DNA from: Aeromonas jandaei
GTDB taxonomy: Bacteria; Pseudomonadota; Gammaproteobacteria; Enterobacterales; Aeromonadaceae
NCBI RefSeq assembly: GCF_037890695.1
Contig: NZ_CP149571.1
Location: 2,076,001 to 2,140,000, forward strand
Reading direction: 5' to 3'
Length of the DNA stretch: 64,000 nucleotides
Below the pieces are notes generated by a model. It was not told where the DNA came from. It made no database searches and saw only the letters and a program-made list of their open reading frames with translations. Within the stretch, counting starts at the first letter, position 1. Each line of letters begins with the position of its first letter. Positions 8,324-17,888 of this stretch are shown here, piece by piece. The translations under genes and the position numbers were made by a program.

Positions 8324-9223
8324 TCAGACCGCATTGCGCTCCGGCAGTGGGACACGCTTTTTCAGCTGGGAGATCATCACGCCCCCCAGAATGAGGCCAC
8401 CCCCCAGCAGGTGATAGCCGTGGATCGGCTCGCCCAGACCGACGACGGCGATAAGCGCCGTACAGAGCGGCATCAGGTTCATAAAGACCGATGTGCGCTC
8501 GGCGCCCATGCAGGCGAGGCCGCGCATCCAGCAGTAGGCCGCCAGCAGGGAGGAGGCGAGCCCGGCAAAGAGCACCAGTCCCCACCCTTCGGCCGGCACC
8601 GCCATCGAGTCGGCACTGAGAGCGAGCGGTACCAGCAGCAGTACAGCCAGCAGGATCTGCATGTAGAGGTTGAGCCAGGGGCCGAAGGGGGGCTGCCAGC
8701 GGCGGATCAGCAGGCCGTAGAGGGCATAGCTGGCGGAGCCGAGCAGCATCATGCCATCCCCCGGGTTGATGCCGTTGTGCAGCAGAGCCAGCGGCTCGCC
8801 CTTGCCCAGCAGCCAGAACACCCCGAACAGGGAGAGGCTCATGCCGAGCAGCGCCTGTTTGCCGGGACGCTGGCCGAAGAAGAGTACCCCTTGCAGCAGG
8901 GTGAGCAGCGGAATGAGAGAGCCGATCACCCCCATGTTGGTGGCGGAGGTGCTGTGAGCGGCGTAGTAGGCCAGACACTGGTAGAGCACCATACCGAGCG
9001 CCGCCAGCACCAGCAGCTTGCCGAGCCAGGGGCGAACCTCGCTGCGTCGCCGCCAGAGGGTGGGCAGGCAGAAGGGGGTCAGCGCCAGGGCGGCGATCAC
9101 CCAGCGATAGAAGGAGATGGCCGCGGGGTCGAGCACGCTGGCCGCCGCTTTGGAGACCACGGTATTGGTGGCCCAGATCAGTACCGCCATCAGCGGAAAC
9201 AGGAGGGGGGAGAAGAGTCGCAT
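8324..9223 (-). CDS. EamA/DMT family inner-membrane transporter
   Basis: 299 residues with about ten hydrophobic helices in two homologous halves, the hallmark of the drug/metabolite transporter superfamily (two EamA domains). The first helix begins FPLMAVLIWATNTVVSKAAA; the second half ends with ALIAVVGLGEPIHGYHLLGGGLILGGV, the classic EamA signature. It probably exports a metabolite or amino acid, but the substrate is not evident. ATG at 9223 is preceded by AGGAG at a good distance. It is divergent from an AraC regulator at 9438, which may control it. Confidence 0.88.
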   Translation of the reverse strand: MRLFSPLLFPLMAVLIWATNTVVSKAAASVLDPAAISFYRWVIAALALTPFCLPTLWRRRSEVRPWLGKLLVLAALGMVLYQCLAYYAAHSTSATNMGVIGSLIPLLTLLQGVLFFGQRPGKQALLGMSLSLFGVFWLLGKGEPLALLHNGINPGDGMMLLGSASYALYGLLIRRWQPPFGPWLNLYMQILLAVLLLVPLALSADSMAVPAEGWGLVLFAGLASSLLAAYCWMRGLACMGAERTSVFMNLMPLCTALIAVVGLGEPIHGYHLLGGGLILGGVMISQLKKRVPLPERNAV

Positions 9224-9437
9224 CAAAGGCTCCTTGGAGTAGATGCGACAAGTTTAACCTTGTCTGTATGTTGTCAAGTAACGTAAAACTGACAAACTAT
9301 CCCGCAGAAAAGACAACTCCCCGTTATCTGTTGCAAGGCTAATGCCACCGGTTAGGGTATGGCGCCGGCCTGATACGGGCCGAGATGGGACATCAGGCGG
9401 GTATAGAGGCGAACATCGAGAGGAGAGCGAAGAGACC

Positions 9438-10265
9438 ATGACAAACCGGCACTACCACCCGGCAGACAGCGAGCTGCCAGCGCCCAATCCCCTCTACTTT
9501 CGCTACCAGCAGTTGCAGGCGGAGAACGTCATGGCGATGCACTCCCACCCCTGGGGGCAACTCAGCATGATCAGTCTGGGGGTGATGGAGATGGGGCTGG
9601 CCAACCAGCGTTTGCAGGTGCCCGCCGACTACCTGATCTGGGTGCCGGCGGATCTGGAGCACGCGGCTTATAACGAGCAGGCCCTCGACTACACCTCCAT
9701 CTATGTCAGTCACGAGCTGGCCGCCCGCTTGCCGGCCGAGCCGCGCCTGCTGCTGATGACGCCGCTCATCCGCGCCCTGCTCGCCGATTTTTGCGAGCGC
9801 AAGGTGGGCCATATGGTGGATGAGTGGGATCAGCGTCAGGCCGAGCTGCTGGTGGCCAAGCTGACCCGTACCCGCTGTCAGGAGAGCTACCTGCCGATGA
9901 GTCAGGACAAACTGCTGGCCCCCATGCTGGCGGTGCTGCACAACGATCCGGCCGATCCTCGCACCCTGGCCCAGTGGGCGCAGCAGCTGCACACCACAGA
10001 GCGCACTCTGGCCCGGCGCTGTCTGCGCGAGCTCGGGATGAACTTCGGCCAGTGGCGGGCGCGGCTGCGGCTTATCAAGGCGCTGGCCTGGCTCAAGGGG
10101 GAACTGCCCATTCAGGAGATCAGCTGGCGGCTCGGTTATGGCTCCACCTCCGCGTTCATTGCCATGTTCAACCGGGAACTGGGCTGCTCGCCCCAGCGCT
10201 ATCGCCAGCAATCACGAGGCAGTTCGCTGGCGGGAGTGCCGGGCAAAGAGTCGCGAACATCTTGA
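9438..10265 (+). CDS. AraC family transcriptional regulator
   Basis: About 275 residues. The N-terminal half is a cupin-like arm (MHSHPWGQLSMISLGVM, then VPADYLIWVPADLEHAAYN) typical of AraC ligand domains; the C-terminal 100 residues hold two helix-turn-helix units (LAQWAQQLHTTERTLARRC and IQEISWRLGYGSTSAFIAMFNRELG). ATG at 9438 follows GGAGAGCGAAGAGACC. It is divergent from the EamA exporter, and the shared 214 bp promoter region suggests that it regulates that exporter. Confidence 0.9.
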   Translation: MTNRHYHPADSELPAPNPLYFRYQQLQAENVMAMHSHPWGQLSMISLGVMEMGLANQRLQVPADYLIWVPADLEHAAYNEQALDYTSIYVSHELAARLPAEPRLLLMTPLIRALLADFCERKVGHMVDEWDQRQAELLVAKLTRTRCQESYLPMSQDKLLAPMLAVLHNDPADPRTLAQWAQQLHTTERTLARRCLRELGMNFGQWRARLRLIKALAWLKGELPIQEISWRLGYGSTSAFIAMFNRELGCSPQRYRQQSRGSSLAGVPGKESRTS

Positions 10266-10400
10266 TAAGCTACATGTTTATTGTCGGTATCGAGGGTATC
10301 ATAGTGGCTTGTTTCGAGATTCCACGATGAGGCCCGGGCTATTATGTTGCCCGGCTTGATCCTGAGGTTTGTGTATCCATCCTGATGCCATGGGGTAAGC

Positions 10401-11681
10401 ATGCTCGCTTCCGGTTCCCGTTTTGCCGAGTCCGTTTTCTGGTATCTGCTGGCATTGACCGGTTGTTCCATTCTGCTGTTCGAGTTCGGCCCCGAGCGTG
10501 TGCTGGATATCAAAAGCTGGCCCCACACCGTCGAGGTGACGCGGGCTCCCGGTGCGAGCGAAGCATCAGCCCGCTATGCCCCCTCGCTGGAAGGGGAGCC
10601 CGGCGTGAGCTGTATCCGTTCCGGCGAGCACAGTACCTATCCCGGCTGCGGTTTGATCCTGACGCTTTCGGCCCCCGAGCAAGGGCTCAACCTCGGGCGT
10701 TTCAAGACCCTCCATGTGCGTCTGAGCGTGACTGGCAATGGCCAGCAGGATTGGCGCTTCTATCTGCGCAACTACAACCGGGCATTCAATATCCCCGGCG
10801 ATCCCATGTCGTCCAAGTTCAACGAGATCATCTTCCGCCCCGCCGACTACGGCAGAAGCCACGAGGTGCCGCTCGACGTGTTTACCCCGGCCACCTGGTG
10901 GATCAAGCGCTACAAGGTGCCCTTGCAGTTGCAGGGGCCAGATTTGAGCCGGGTCTACGCCATCGAGATTGCGGCGGGGTCCGACATGTCGGTGGGCGAG
11001 CACGGCGTGGTGATCGAAGAGCTGCAGTTTCATGGTGACTGGTTGGATGCGACCCTCTTCTACCGCCTGATCCTGCTGGTCTGGTTTCTCTATGGCTGCG
11101 CCACCTTTATGGTCAACCACCTGCATATGAAGCAGCGGCTGCGCCACGCCAATCGCGCTAAAGAGGAGGTGGAGGCGCTCAACCGCAGTCTGAGCGAAGA
11201 GAGCCGTCGCTCCCGCGAGCTGGCCTGTTACGATCCGCTCACCGGTGCCCTCAACCGTCTGGGCGGGGAGCGGCTGCTGGCCGATATCGGCGATCTGCCG
11301 TTTGCCTTCATCTATGTCGACGTGGATCACTTCAAGCAGATCAACGACACCCACGGTCATCCGGTGGGGGACGAAGTGCTCAAGCATCTGGTCAGCGAGA
11401 TCCAGCTAAACAGCGATGCGCTCTGCCATCTGGTGCGCTGGGGGGGCGAGGAGTTCGTGCTGCTCTGCCTCCATTACGACCTGCTGCGGGCCTGTGCATT
11501 GGCCGAGCGGCTGCGTTCCCGGCTGGAAGAGTATCCTCACTGGCCCGCCTCCCTGCAGGTGACCGCCTCGTTCGGGGTGGCCGAACGAGCGGGAGATAGC
11601 CCGGAGCGGGTGCTCAAGCGGGCCGATGAGGCGCTCTATCAGGCCAAGAAGCGTGGCCGCAATCGGGTGGAAGCGCAGTGA
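10401..11681 (+). CDS. Membrane diguanylate cyclase (GGDEF)
   Basis: 426 residues. A helix at about 14-28 and another at about 220-238 enclose a ~190-residue extracytoplasmic domain; a short coiled coil (about 245-272) leads to the GGDEF domain. The catalytic signature is RWGGEEF (about 346-352), with DVDHFKQINDTHGHPVGD ahead of it, so cyclic-di-GMP synthesis is expected. There is no RxxD inhibitory site before GGEEF. The periplasmic part resembles sugar-binding-like lectin folds rather than a CACHE domain, but I cannot name its ligand. Confidence 0.88.
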   Translation: MLASGSRFAESVFWYLLALTGCSILLFEFGPERVLDIKSWPHTVEVTRAPGASEASARYAPSLEGEPGVSCIRSGEHSTYPGCGLILTLSAPEQGLNLGRFKTLHVRLSVTGNGQQDWRFYLRNYNRAFNIPGDPMSSKFNEIIFRPADYGRSHEVPLDVFTPATWWIKRYKVPLQLQGPDLSRVYAIEIAAGSDMSVGEHGVVIEELQFHGDWLDATLFYRLILLVWFLYGCATFMVNHLHMKQRLRHANRAKEEVEALNRSLSEESRRSRELACYDPLTGALNRLGGERLLADIGDLPFAFIYVDVDHFKQINDTHGHPVGDEVLKHLVSEIQLNSDALCHLVRWGGEEFVLLCLHYDLLRACALAERLRSRLEEYPHWPASLQVTASFGVAERAGDSPERVLKRADEALYQAKKRGRNRVEAQ

Positions 11682-11742
11682 GGGTGGGCAGCACGCCGTG
11701 TAGACCGCCATTCGACAACTTCTTATAAAACGGGAAAACCCT

Positions 11743-12162
11743 ATGACAGGACAAACCATCGGGGCCTTGACCCTGCTGGTGGCCGATTACGACGAGGCCA
11801 TCGCCTTTTTCACCGAGGGACTGGGGTTTGCGCTGCTGGAAGATACCCGGCTCGACGAGCCGGGCAAACCGGGCAAGCGCTGGGTACGGGTCGCTCCGGC
11901 TGGCAGCCAAGGCTCCGCGCTGCTGCTGGCCCGTGCCGCCAGTGAAGAGCAGCGTGCCGCCATCGGCAAGCAGGGCGGCGGGCGGGTATTTCTGTTTCTC
12001 GAGACCGACGACTTCTGGCGGGATTACCGGCGGATGCAGCAGTATGGTGTCCATTTTTGTGAACAGCCCCGTGACGAGCCTTACGGCACCGTAGTGGTAT
12101 TTGAAGATATCAGTGGCAACCGCTGGGATCTGCTGCAACGGATATCTGCCAGTGGCATTTGA
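11743..12162 (+). CDS. VOC (glyoxalase/bleomycin-resistance fold) family protein
   Basis: 139 residues, two beta-alpha-beta-beta-beta modules: LTLLVADYDEAIAFFTEGLGFALLEDTR in the first and DFWRDYRRMQQYGVHFCEQPR...YGTVVVFEDISGNRWDLLQ in the second, the usual VOC pattern ending in a glutamate/aspartate-G-N. Many such proteins are lyases or dioxygenases, but the substrate cannot be read from this sequence. It stands alone between the GGDEF gene and phoB. Confidence 0.85.
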   Translation: MTGQTIGALTLLVADYDEAIAFFTEGLGFALLEDTRLDEPGKPGKRWVRVAPAGSQGSALLLARAASEEQRAAIGKQGGGRVFLFLETDDFWRDYRRMQQYGVHFCEQPRDEPYGTVVVFEDISGNRWDLLQRISASGI

Positions 12163-12188
12163 AAACGTTTATCATCCCGTCTGTCACA

Positions 12189-12210
12189 AAGTCATAAAAG
12201 TGTCACAGAA
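12189..12210 (+). promoter_or_regulatory. Pho box upstream of phoB
   Basis: Two 11-bp units in direct repeat, AAGTCATAAAA and GTGTCACAGAA, match the PhoB-binding consensus (CTGTCATAAAA-type) with the A/T-rich tails. They end about 48 bp before the phoB ATG, so phoBR is probably autoregulated under phosphate starvation. Confidence 0.8.
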
Positions 12211-12257
12211 AATTCTAATAATTGGCGCACCCATCTTCACAGAGGAGAGAGAAGGGA

Positions 12258-12947
12258 ATGGCTAAGCGAATTCTGGTGGTCGAGGACGAAGCACCGATCC
12301 GCGAAATGCTCTGTTTCGTGCTGGAACAGAAGGGATATGAGACGATTGAAGCGGAAGATTTTGCCGATGGACTGGCGAAGGTGCGCGAACCCTACCCGGA
12401 ACTCATCGTGCTCGACTGGATGATGCCCGGTGGCAGCGGCATCCAGTTCATCAAGCAGCTCAAGCAGGATGAAGTGACCCGCCAGATCCCGGTGGTGATG
12501 CTGACCGCCCGCGGCGAGGAGGAGGACAAGGTCCGCGGCCTCGAAGCGGGGGCCGATGACTACATCACCAAGCCGTTCTCTCCCAAGGAGCTGACTGCCC
12601 GCCTCCATGCGGTGATGCGCCGCGTCTCTCCCACCTCGGTGGATGAGGTGATCGAGGTACAGGGGCTCAAGCTGGATCCTGTTTCGCACCGGGTCAGCGC
12701 CGAAGAGAGGGCCCTCGACATGGGGCCAACCGAATTCAAGCTGCTCCACTTCTTCATGACCCACCCGGAGCGGGTCTACAGCCGCGAGCAGTTGCTCAAC
12801 AATGTCTGGGGTACCAATGTGTACGTCGAGGACAGAACCGTGGATGTCCATATTCGCCGCCTGCGCAAGGCGATCGAAGAGACAGGGCACGATAGATTGA
12901 TTCAGACGGTGCGTGGAGCCGGATACCGCTTCTCAACCCGTCTCTAG
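12258..12947 (+). CDS. phoB: Phosphate regulon response regulator PhoB
   Basis: 229 residues, OmpR/PhoB class. The receiver has [10 protein letters not shown] at the start, the phospho-Asp at residue 53 ([10 protein letters not shown]) and [14 protein letters not shown] with the switch lysine. The winged-helix effector domain contains [27 protein letters not shown] and [12 protein letters not shown], the PhoB signature. ATG at 12258 follows GGAGAGAGAAGGGA. It lies 8 nt ahead of phoR and has a Pho box in its own promoter. It activates phosphate-scavenging genes, including pstS at 14429. Confidence 0.95.
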   Translation: MAKRILVVEDEAPIREMLCFVLEQKGYETIEAEDFADGLAKVREPYPELIVLDWMMPGGSGIQFIKQLKQDEVTRQIPVVMLTARGEEEDKVRGLEAGADDYITKPFSPKELTARLHAVMRRVSPTSVDEVIEVQGLKLDPVSHRVSAEERALDMGPTEFKLLHFFMTHPERVYSREQLLNNVWGTNVYVEDRTVDVHIRRLRKAIEETGHDRLIQTVRGAGYRFSTRL

Positions 12948-12955
12948 AGGCTGTT

Positions 12956-14251
12956 ATGTTGCAACCCTACGCCTGGCGGCGACAGTTGTGGCGAATGGCA
13001 TTTTTTTACGCGCCCTTCGCATTGGTTGGCTGGCTGATTGATCACCTCTCGCTCACTCTGCTGGTCGCTGCGTTGCTCCATCTTGGCTGGCACTACCGCT
13101 TCCAGAAGCGGTTGTCGGACTGGCTGTGGCACGATCGCAGCCTGGTTCCTCCCAACGGCAAAGGCAGTTGGGAGCACATCTTCAACGGCATTTACAAGTT
13201 GCAGCAGCGCCACCGCGCCCGACGCCGCGAGCTGGCGGGCCTGATCCGCCGCTTTCGGGAAGGGGCCGAGGCATTGCCTGACGCGGCCGTAGTATTGCGC
13301 GATGATGGCAGCATCCTCTGGTGCAACCGGTTGGCCGAGCAGCTGCTCGGTTTTCGCTGGCCGGAAGATGCCGGCCAGCATATCGGCAACCTGATCCGCA
13401 ATCCGGCTTTTACCGCCTATCTGGCGAAACAGGCTTTTGACGAGCCATTGGAGATGCACTCCCCGGTCAACGAGGAGAAGTTTCTCGAGTTTCGCATCAT
13501 GCCCTACGCCTCCGATCAGGCGATGCTGGTGGTGCGCGATGTCACCCGCTTGCGCAGTCTGGAGAAGACCCGCAAACACTTTGTCTCCAACGTCTCCCAC
13601 GAGCTGCGCACGCCACTCACCGTGCTCAAGGGCTATCTGGAGATGACCGAGGAGCCGCCGCCGCCCGCCATGTGGGCCAAGGCGCACCGGGTGATGATGG
13701 AGCAGACCATCCGGATGGACAATCTGGTCAATCAGCTGCTCACCCTGTCACGCATCGAGGCGGCTCCGAGCGTCGATCTCTCCCATCTGGTGGACATGCC
13801 AGCCATGCTGGGGCTGCTGGAGCAGGAGGCGCGGGCGCTCTCGGGCGAGCGGGCCCATCAGATCGAGTTCCTGGTGCAGCCCAACCTTTTGGTGCGCGGG
13901 GATCAGGAGCAGCTGCGCAGTGCCGTCTCCAATCTGGTCTACAACGCCATTCACTACACGCCGCCGGGGCGCAAGGTGACGGTGGAGTGGCGCAAGCAGG
14001 GGGCGATGGCGCTGTTTGCAGTGCAGGATGAGGGGGAGGGGATCCCGCCCGAGCATCTGGCACGGCTCACCGAGCGTTTTTATCGGGTGGACAAGGCGCG
14101 CTCGCGCCACACCGGTGGCTCCGGCCTCGGCCTTGCCATCGTCAAGCATGCCTTGAGCCATCACGACTGCCAGCTCGATATCGAGAGTCGGGTCGGCTTT
14201 GGCAGCCGCTTCAGCTTTCTCATCCCCGGCCGGATGGTGGTGATAAAATAG
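12956..14251 (+). CDS. phoR: Phosphate regulon sensor kinase PhoR
   Basis: 431 residues. An N-terminal hydrophobic pair (about 12-46) with almost no periplasmic loop is followed by a positively charged linker, a PAS domain (about 100-195) and the kinase core: H box FVSNVSHELRTPL with His 215, N box SNLVYNAIHYTPPG, G1 QDEGEGIPPEHL and G2 TGGSGLGLAIVKHAL. This is the standard PhoR design, which senses phosphate through the Pst transporter rather than directly. Co-transcribed with phoB. Confidence 0.95.
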   Translation: MLQPYAWRRQLWRMAFFYAPFALVGWLIDHLSLTLLVAALLHLGWHYRFQKRLSDWLWHDRSLVPPNGKGSWEHIFNGIYKLQQRHRARRRELAGLIRRFREGAEALPDAAVVLRDDGSILWCNRLAEQLLGFRWPEDAGQHIGNLIRNPAFTAYLAKQAFDEPLEMHSPVNEEKFLEFRIMPYASDQAMLVVRDVTRLRSLEKTRKHFVSNVSHELRTPLTVLKGYLEMTEEPPPPAMWAKAHRVMMEQTIRMDNLVNQLLTLSRIEAAPSVDLSHLVDMPAMLGLLEQEARALSGERAHQIEFLVQPNLLVRGDQEQLRSAVSNLVYNAIHYTPPGRKVTVEWRKQGAMALFAVQDEGEGIPPEHLARLTERFYRVDKARSRHTGGSGLGLAIVKHALSHHDCQLDIESRVGFGSRFSFLIPGRMVVIK

Positions 14252-14327
14252 TCTTATATGACAAGGTGTTAGATATAGGGGAAGGGCTGCGTTGGCAGTC
14301 CTTTGCCATTTGGACAAAAGCGCCGCC

Positions 14328-14371
14328 ATGTCATTAAAGTGTCACATTAAATCCATAAATTTGTCACTGCC
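14328..14371 (+). promoter_or_regulatory. Four-unit Pho box upstream of pstS
   Basis: Four 11-bp units in perfect phase: ATGTCATTAAA, GTGTCACATTA, AATCCATAAAT and TTGTCACTGCC (TCA core starting at 14331, 14342, 14353 and 14364; the third is degenerate). This equals two adjacent Pho boxes. A GATACT at 14378-14383 is a possible -10 element at the right distance. Strong phosphate-starvation control of pstS is expected. Confidence 0.85.
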
Positions 14372-14428
14372 AGGTCAGATACTGGCGCCGTTTTAAGAAC
14401 GGACCTTCTGTAACTTTGGAGAGATTGG

Positions 14429-15403
14429 ATGAAACTCAACAAACTGGCTGGTGTAATCGGATTCACCGCAGCAACCCTCTTTTCTGCCAGCACCCTGGCC
14501 TATGGTGTCGATAAAAACCTGCCGGAATACACCCCGACCAGCGGCATCTCGGGCAACCTGTCCTCTGTCGGCTCGGATACCCTGGCCAACATGATGACCC
14601 TGTGGGCTGAAGAATTTAAGCGCATGTATCCCAACGTCAACGTGCAGATCCAGGCTGCCGGCTCCTCTACCGCGCCGACCGCCCTGACCGAGGGTGTTGC
14701 CCAGTTTGGCCCGATGAGCCGCGCCATGAAGGCCGGTGAAGAGGAAGCATTCGAGAAGCGCTACGGCTACAAGCCGACTGCCATCCGCGTCGCAGTCGAT
14801 GCCCTGGCCGTGTTCGTCAACAAGGACAACCCCATCAAGGGGCTGACCATGCCGCAGATCGACGCCATCTTCTCCAGCACCCTCAAGTGCGGTGAAGCCA
14901 AGGCGGCCACCAAGTGGTCTGATCTGGGGCTGACCGGTAACTGGTCCGGCAAGGATCTGCAACTGTTTGGTCGCAACTCCGTATCCGGTACTTACGGTTA
15001 CTTCAAGGAGCACGCCCTGTGTAACGGCGACTTCAAGAGCGGTGTGAACGAGCAGCCGGGTTCTGCCTCTGTGGTGCAGTCCGTCTCCGCCTCCCTGAAC
15101 GGCATCGGTTACTCCGGCATCGGCTACGTCACCTCCGGCGTGCGTGCAGTTCCACTCTCCAAGGATGGCAAGACCTTTATCGAAGCGAACGCTGACAACG
15201 CCATCACCGGCAAGTATCCGCTCTCCCGCTTCCTGTACGTTTACGTGAACAAGCACCCGAACAAGCCGCTCTCCCCGATGGAGCAAGAGTTTGTCAAGAT
15301 GATGCTCTCCAAGGCGGGCCAGAATATCGTTGCCAAAGATGGTTACGTACCGGTACCGGCCAAGGTGGTACAGGCTGACCTGAAGAAGCTGGGCATCAAC
15401 TGA
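14429..15403 (+). CDS. pstS: Periplasmic phosphate-binding protein PstS
   Basis: 324 residues with a Sec signal peptide ending at STLAYG (about residue 26). Phosphate-contact segments are clear: [36 protein letters not shown] and [15 protein letters not shown]. The ABC substrate-binding fold delivers phosphate to the PstCAB permease. It sits 177 bp downstream of phoR with its own double Pho box, and no pstC, pstA, pstB or phoU follows; a terminator ends it. The rest of the transporter must be elsewhere. Confidence 0.93.
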   Translation: MKLNKLAGVIGFTAATLFSASTLAYGVDKNLPEYTPTSGISGNLSSVGSDTLANMMTLWAEEFKRMYPNVNVQIQAAGSSTAPTALTEGVAQFGPMSRAMKAGEEEAFEKRYGYKPTAIRVAVDALAVFVNKDNPIKGLTMPQIDAIFSSTLKCGEAKAATKWSDLGLTGNWSGKDLQLFGRNSVSGTYGYFKEHALCNGDFKSGVNEQPGSASVVQSVSASLNGIGYSGIGYVTSGVRAVPLSKDGKTFIEANADNAITGKYPLSRFLYVYVNKHPNKPLSPMEQEFVKMMLSKAGQNIVAKDGYVPVPAKVVQADLKKLGIN

Positions 15404-15428
15404 CAGTTCGATATCCAGAGAGTGTAAA

Positions 15429-15458
15429 AACGAGCCCTGCGGGGCTCGTTTTGTTTTT
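15429..15458 (+). terminator. Terminator of pstS
   Basis: Stem AACGAGCCC / GGGCTCGTT with a 4-nt loop, followed by TTGTTTTT. It isolates pstS from the protease gene downstream. Confidence 0.88.
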
Positions 15459-15581
15459 GGTGACTGTCAATGTTGTTAATAGTTGGCGCGGGATCTTTTT
15501 GCATCGGCATGGCGCCAGCTCCCTTGCAGAGCAGGGCGGCATTTCCGAGAATAGGGCAACGTTATGGCAAAGGACCCCTTC

Positions 15582-16388
15582 ATGATTGCGTCTCTCTCCA
15601 AGTTTGGCCTGGTAGCCCTCTGCAGTTCCCTGCTGGTCGCTTGTGCCCAGTCGCCAACCGGCCGCAGCCAGATGCTGCTCTACTCTCCCCAGCAGATGAA
15701 CCAGCTGGGTGCCGACTCGTTTGCCCAGATGAAGCAGCAGGAGAAGGTGAGCACGGATGCCAAAATGAACGCCTATGTCTCCTGCGTCGCCAAGGCGGTC
15801 GCAGCCCAGGTGCCCGCCAGCTACGGCATCACCAACTGGGAAGTTGTGGTGTTTGACTCCAAGCAGGTCAACGCCTTTGCGCTGCCCGGCGGCAAGATCG
15901 GGGTCTACAGCGGCCTGCTCAAGGTGGCCAAGAATCAGGATCAGCTGGCAACCGTTATCGGTCACGAGCTGACCCACGTGCTGGCCCAGCACTCCAACGA
16001 GCGCCTCTCCCGCAGCCAGCTGGCCGGTATTGGTATGGCGGCCGCCGATGTTGCCCTCGGCAGCAGCGAGTACCGCGGCGCCACCATGGCGGCGCTTGGC
16101 CTTGGCATGCAGGTGGGGGTGATGCTCCCCTATGGCCGCACCCAGGAGAGCGAAGCGGACCGGCTGGGGCTGGAGCTGATGGCGCGTGCCGGTTTCAACC
16201 CGGCTGAGGCTATTCCGCTGTGGCAAAACATGAGCGCAGCCTCCGGTGGCAACAATCCGCCCCAGCTGCTCTCCACCCACCCGAGCAACGAGAGTCGGAT
16301 TGCCGAGTTGCAGGCGCAGCAGGCTGAAGTTGAGCCGCTCTATCAACAGGCTCGCGCGTCGGGTCTGGTGCCCCAATGCAAGGCATAA
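15582..16388 (+). CDS. loiP: M48 family metalloprotease lipoprotein (LoiP/YggG-like)
   Basis: About 268 residues from the ATG at 15582; an upstream in-frame ATG at 15564 adds six residues but has a poorer ribosome binding site, while AAAGGA precedes the chosen one. A lipoprotein signal with lipobox SLLVAC places it at a membrane, most likely the outer one. The zinc motif HELTH is preceded by QLATVIGHE and the third ligand is in ESEADRLGLELM. Substrate-proximal ALPGGKIGVYSGLL is conserved in the YcaL/LoiP/BepA group. These proteases act in envelope quality control. The adjacent acetyltransferase gene overlaps its 3' end. Confidence 0.85.
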   Translation: MIASLSKFGLVALCSSLLVACAQSPTGRSQMLLYSPQQMNQLGADSFAQMKQQEKVSTDAKMNAYVSCVAKAVAAQVPASYGITNWEVVVFDSKQVNAFALPGGKIGVYSGLLKVAKNQDQLATVIGHELTHVLAQHSNERLSRSQLAGIGMAAADVALGSSEYRGATMAALGLGMQVGVMLPYGRTQESEADRLGLELMARAGFNPAEAIPLWQNMSAASGGNNPPQLLSTHPSNESRIAELQAQQAEVEPLYQQARASGLVPQCKA

Positions 16389-16882
16389 GCCTGCGCATGG
16401 CGCGGCCCGAGGATGCTGCCGCCATGACGGTGATGCAGCGAGCCAGCTGGCTCGCTGCCTATGGTCAGGTGCTGGGCCCGGATCTGCTGGAGCAGCTGGC
16501 GGTGACCTCCCATCTGCAGATCTGGCAGCAGCGGCTGGCTGACACTGGGCCAAGGCCCATGCTGCTCTGCCTCGACGATGTCGTTATCGGGTTGCTCTAC
16601 TGGCAACCGGTGCAGGAGGGTGATGAGACCATCGCCTGGATCCGCGCCTTCTATCTTCACCCCGATCACTGGCGGCAGGGCTATGGCAAGCGGTTGTGGC
16701 AGGCAGTGGCGATGCAGATGCGCCGCGCCGGTTGCAGTTGCGTCAAGTTGTGGTTGCTCGATGGCAATCACATCGGCCAGGGCTTCTACCTGCGCCGCGG
16801 CTTCATGTTTGATGGTCAGGAGCGCACCCTGATGAGCCTTGGCCACCCCTGTCTGCAGCGGGAAATGTCCCGTTTGCTCTGA
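16376..16882 (+). CDS. GNAT family N-acetyltransferase
   Basis: 168 residues. The acetyl-CoA binding signature is present as AFYLHPDHWRQGYGKRLWQAVAMQMRR (about 92-118), following the beta-4 strand IGLLYWQPV, and the C-terminal NHIGQGFYLRRGFMFDGQE is typical of the fold. The substrate is unknown. Its start overlaps the protease gene by 13 bp, so they are probably co-transcribed and translationally coupled. Confidence 0.85.
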   Translation: MQGISLRMARPEDAAAMTVMQRASWLAAYGQVLGPDLLEQLAVTSHLQIWQQRLADTGPRPMLLCLDDVVIGLLYWQPVQEGDETIAWIRAFYLHPDHWRQGYGKRLWQAVAMQMRRAGCSCVKLWLLDGNHIGQGFYLRRGFMFDGQERTLMSLGHPCLQREMSRLL

Positions 16883-16985
16883 TCTCTCTCCCGTTTTTCG
16901 CCCCCGGTCACTTTATTTTTTTAGCGAATTAATACAATGTCACCCGAAACAGATGGGATGAGAACTCGCTGACAGGGAGTGCGGC

Positions 16986-17888
16986 ATGTATTACGGCTTT
17001 GATATTGGTGGTACCAAGATTGCGTTCGCTGTCTACGACGGCGCCCTGAACCTCTGCCATGAAGAGCGCATGAGTACGCCCGGCGATGACTATCAGGGGC
17101 TGTTGCAGCTGGTTCGCTCCCGGGTCGAGCAGGCCGATACCCGCTTTGGCGTCAAAGGGGCGGTCGGCATCGGTTTTCCCGGCATTCTCAACCGTCACGA
17201 CCAGAGCATAGTGGCGGCTAACCTCCCCTCCATCAATGGTCGCCATCTGGGGGCTGATCTGGCCGAGCTGTTGGCGCGGCCGGTCAAGGTCGATAACGAT
17301 GCCAACTGCTTCCTCTGGTCGGAAGTGCACAAGGGGGCGGCCGATGGGGCCGGCAGTGCGCTTGGCATGACCATTGGCACCGGCATAGGTGGTGCCATCT
17401 ATCTGGCAGGTACCCTGATCCAGGGGCGTAACTGGCTGGCTGGCGAAATCGGCCACTATCCGCTGCCGGCCACCATCCTGATGAAGTATCCCGACTTGCC
17501 ACGTCCGCGCTGCGGCTGTGGCCGTCTGGTCTGTTTTGAGACCTATGGTTCCGGTACAGGCCTTGAGCGCCTCTACTACCATTTTCACGGCCACCGGGCC
17601 ACTGGCCATCAGATTGTGGCGCGCTTCGAGGCTCATGAGCCCCATGCTGTCGTCACCATCGACTGCTGGCTGGAGATCCTGGCGGCCGGACTCGCTACCG
17701 CCATTTCGGTGATGGATCCCGAGGTGGTGGTGCTGGGGGGTGGCCTGAGCGGCCTGCCTGCCCTTTACGAACAGTTGCCGCTGCGCCTGCCCGGCCATCT
17801 GCTGCCCGGGGTGGCAGTGCCCGAAATCCGCGAAGCCCGTTTTGGCGGTGCCGGTGGGGTGCGGGGCGCAGCCTTGCTCAATCTATGA
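16986..17888 (+). CDS. nagK: N-acetyl-D-glucosamine kinase (ROK family)
   Basis: 300 residues. The ATP phosphate-binding loop FDIGGTKIAFAVYD is at the start, the catalytic base Asp is in VDNDANCFLWSE (about 102-113), GTGIGGAIYLAG follows, and the ROK zinc site is RCGCGRLVCFETYGSG (about 178-193). Length and motifs match NagK, which phosphorylates GlcNAc from cell-wall recycling. cutC follows 41 nt after its stop with a hairpin between them. Another ROK sugar kinase specificity is possible, but NagK fits best. Confidence 0.88.
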   Translation: MYYGFDIGGTKIAFAVYDGALNLCHEERMSTPGDDYQGLLQLVRSRVEQADTRFGVKGAVGIGFPGILNRHDQSIVAANLPSINGRHLGADLAELLARPVKVDNDANCFLWSEVHKGAADGAGSALGMTIGTGIGGAIYLAGTLIQGRNWLAGEIGHYPLPATILMKYPDLPRPRCGCGRLVCFETYGSGTGLERLYYHFHGHRATGHQIVARFEAHEPHAVVTIDCWLEILAAGLATAISVMDPEVVVLGGGLSGLPALYEQLPLRLPGHLLPGVAVPEIREARFGGAGGVRGAALLNL

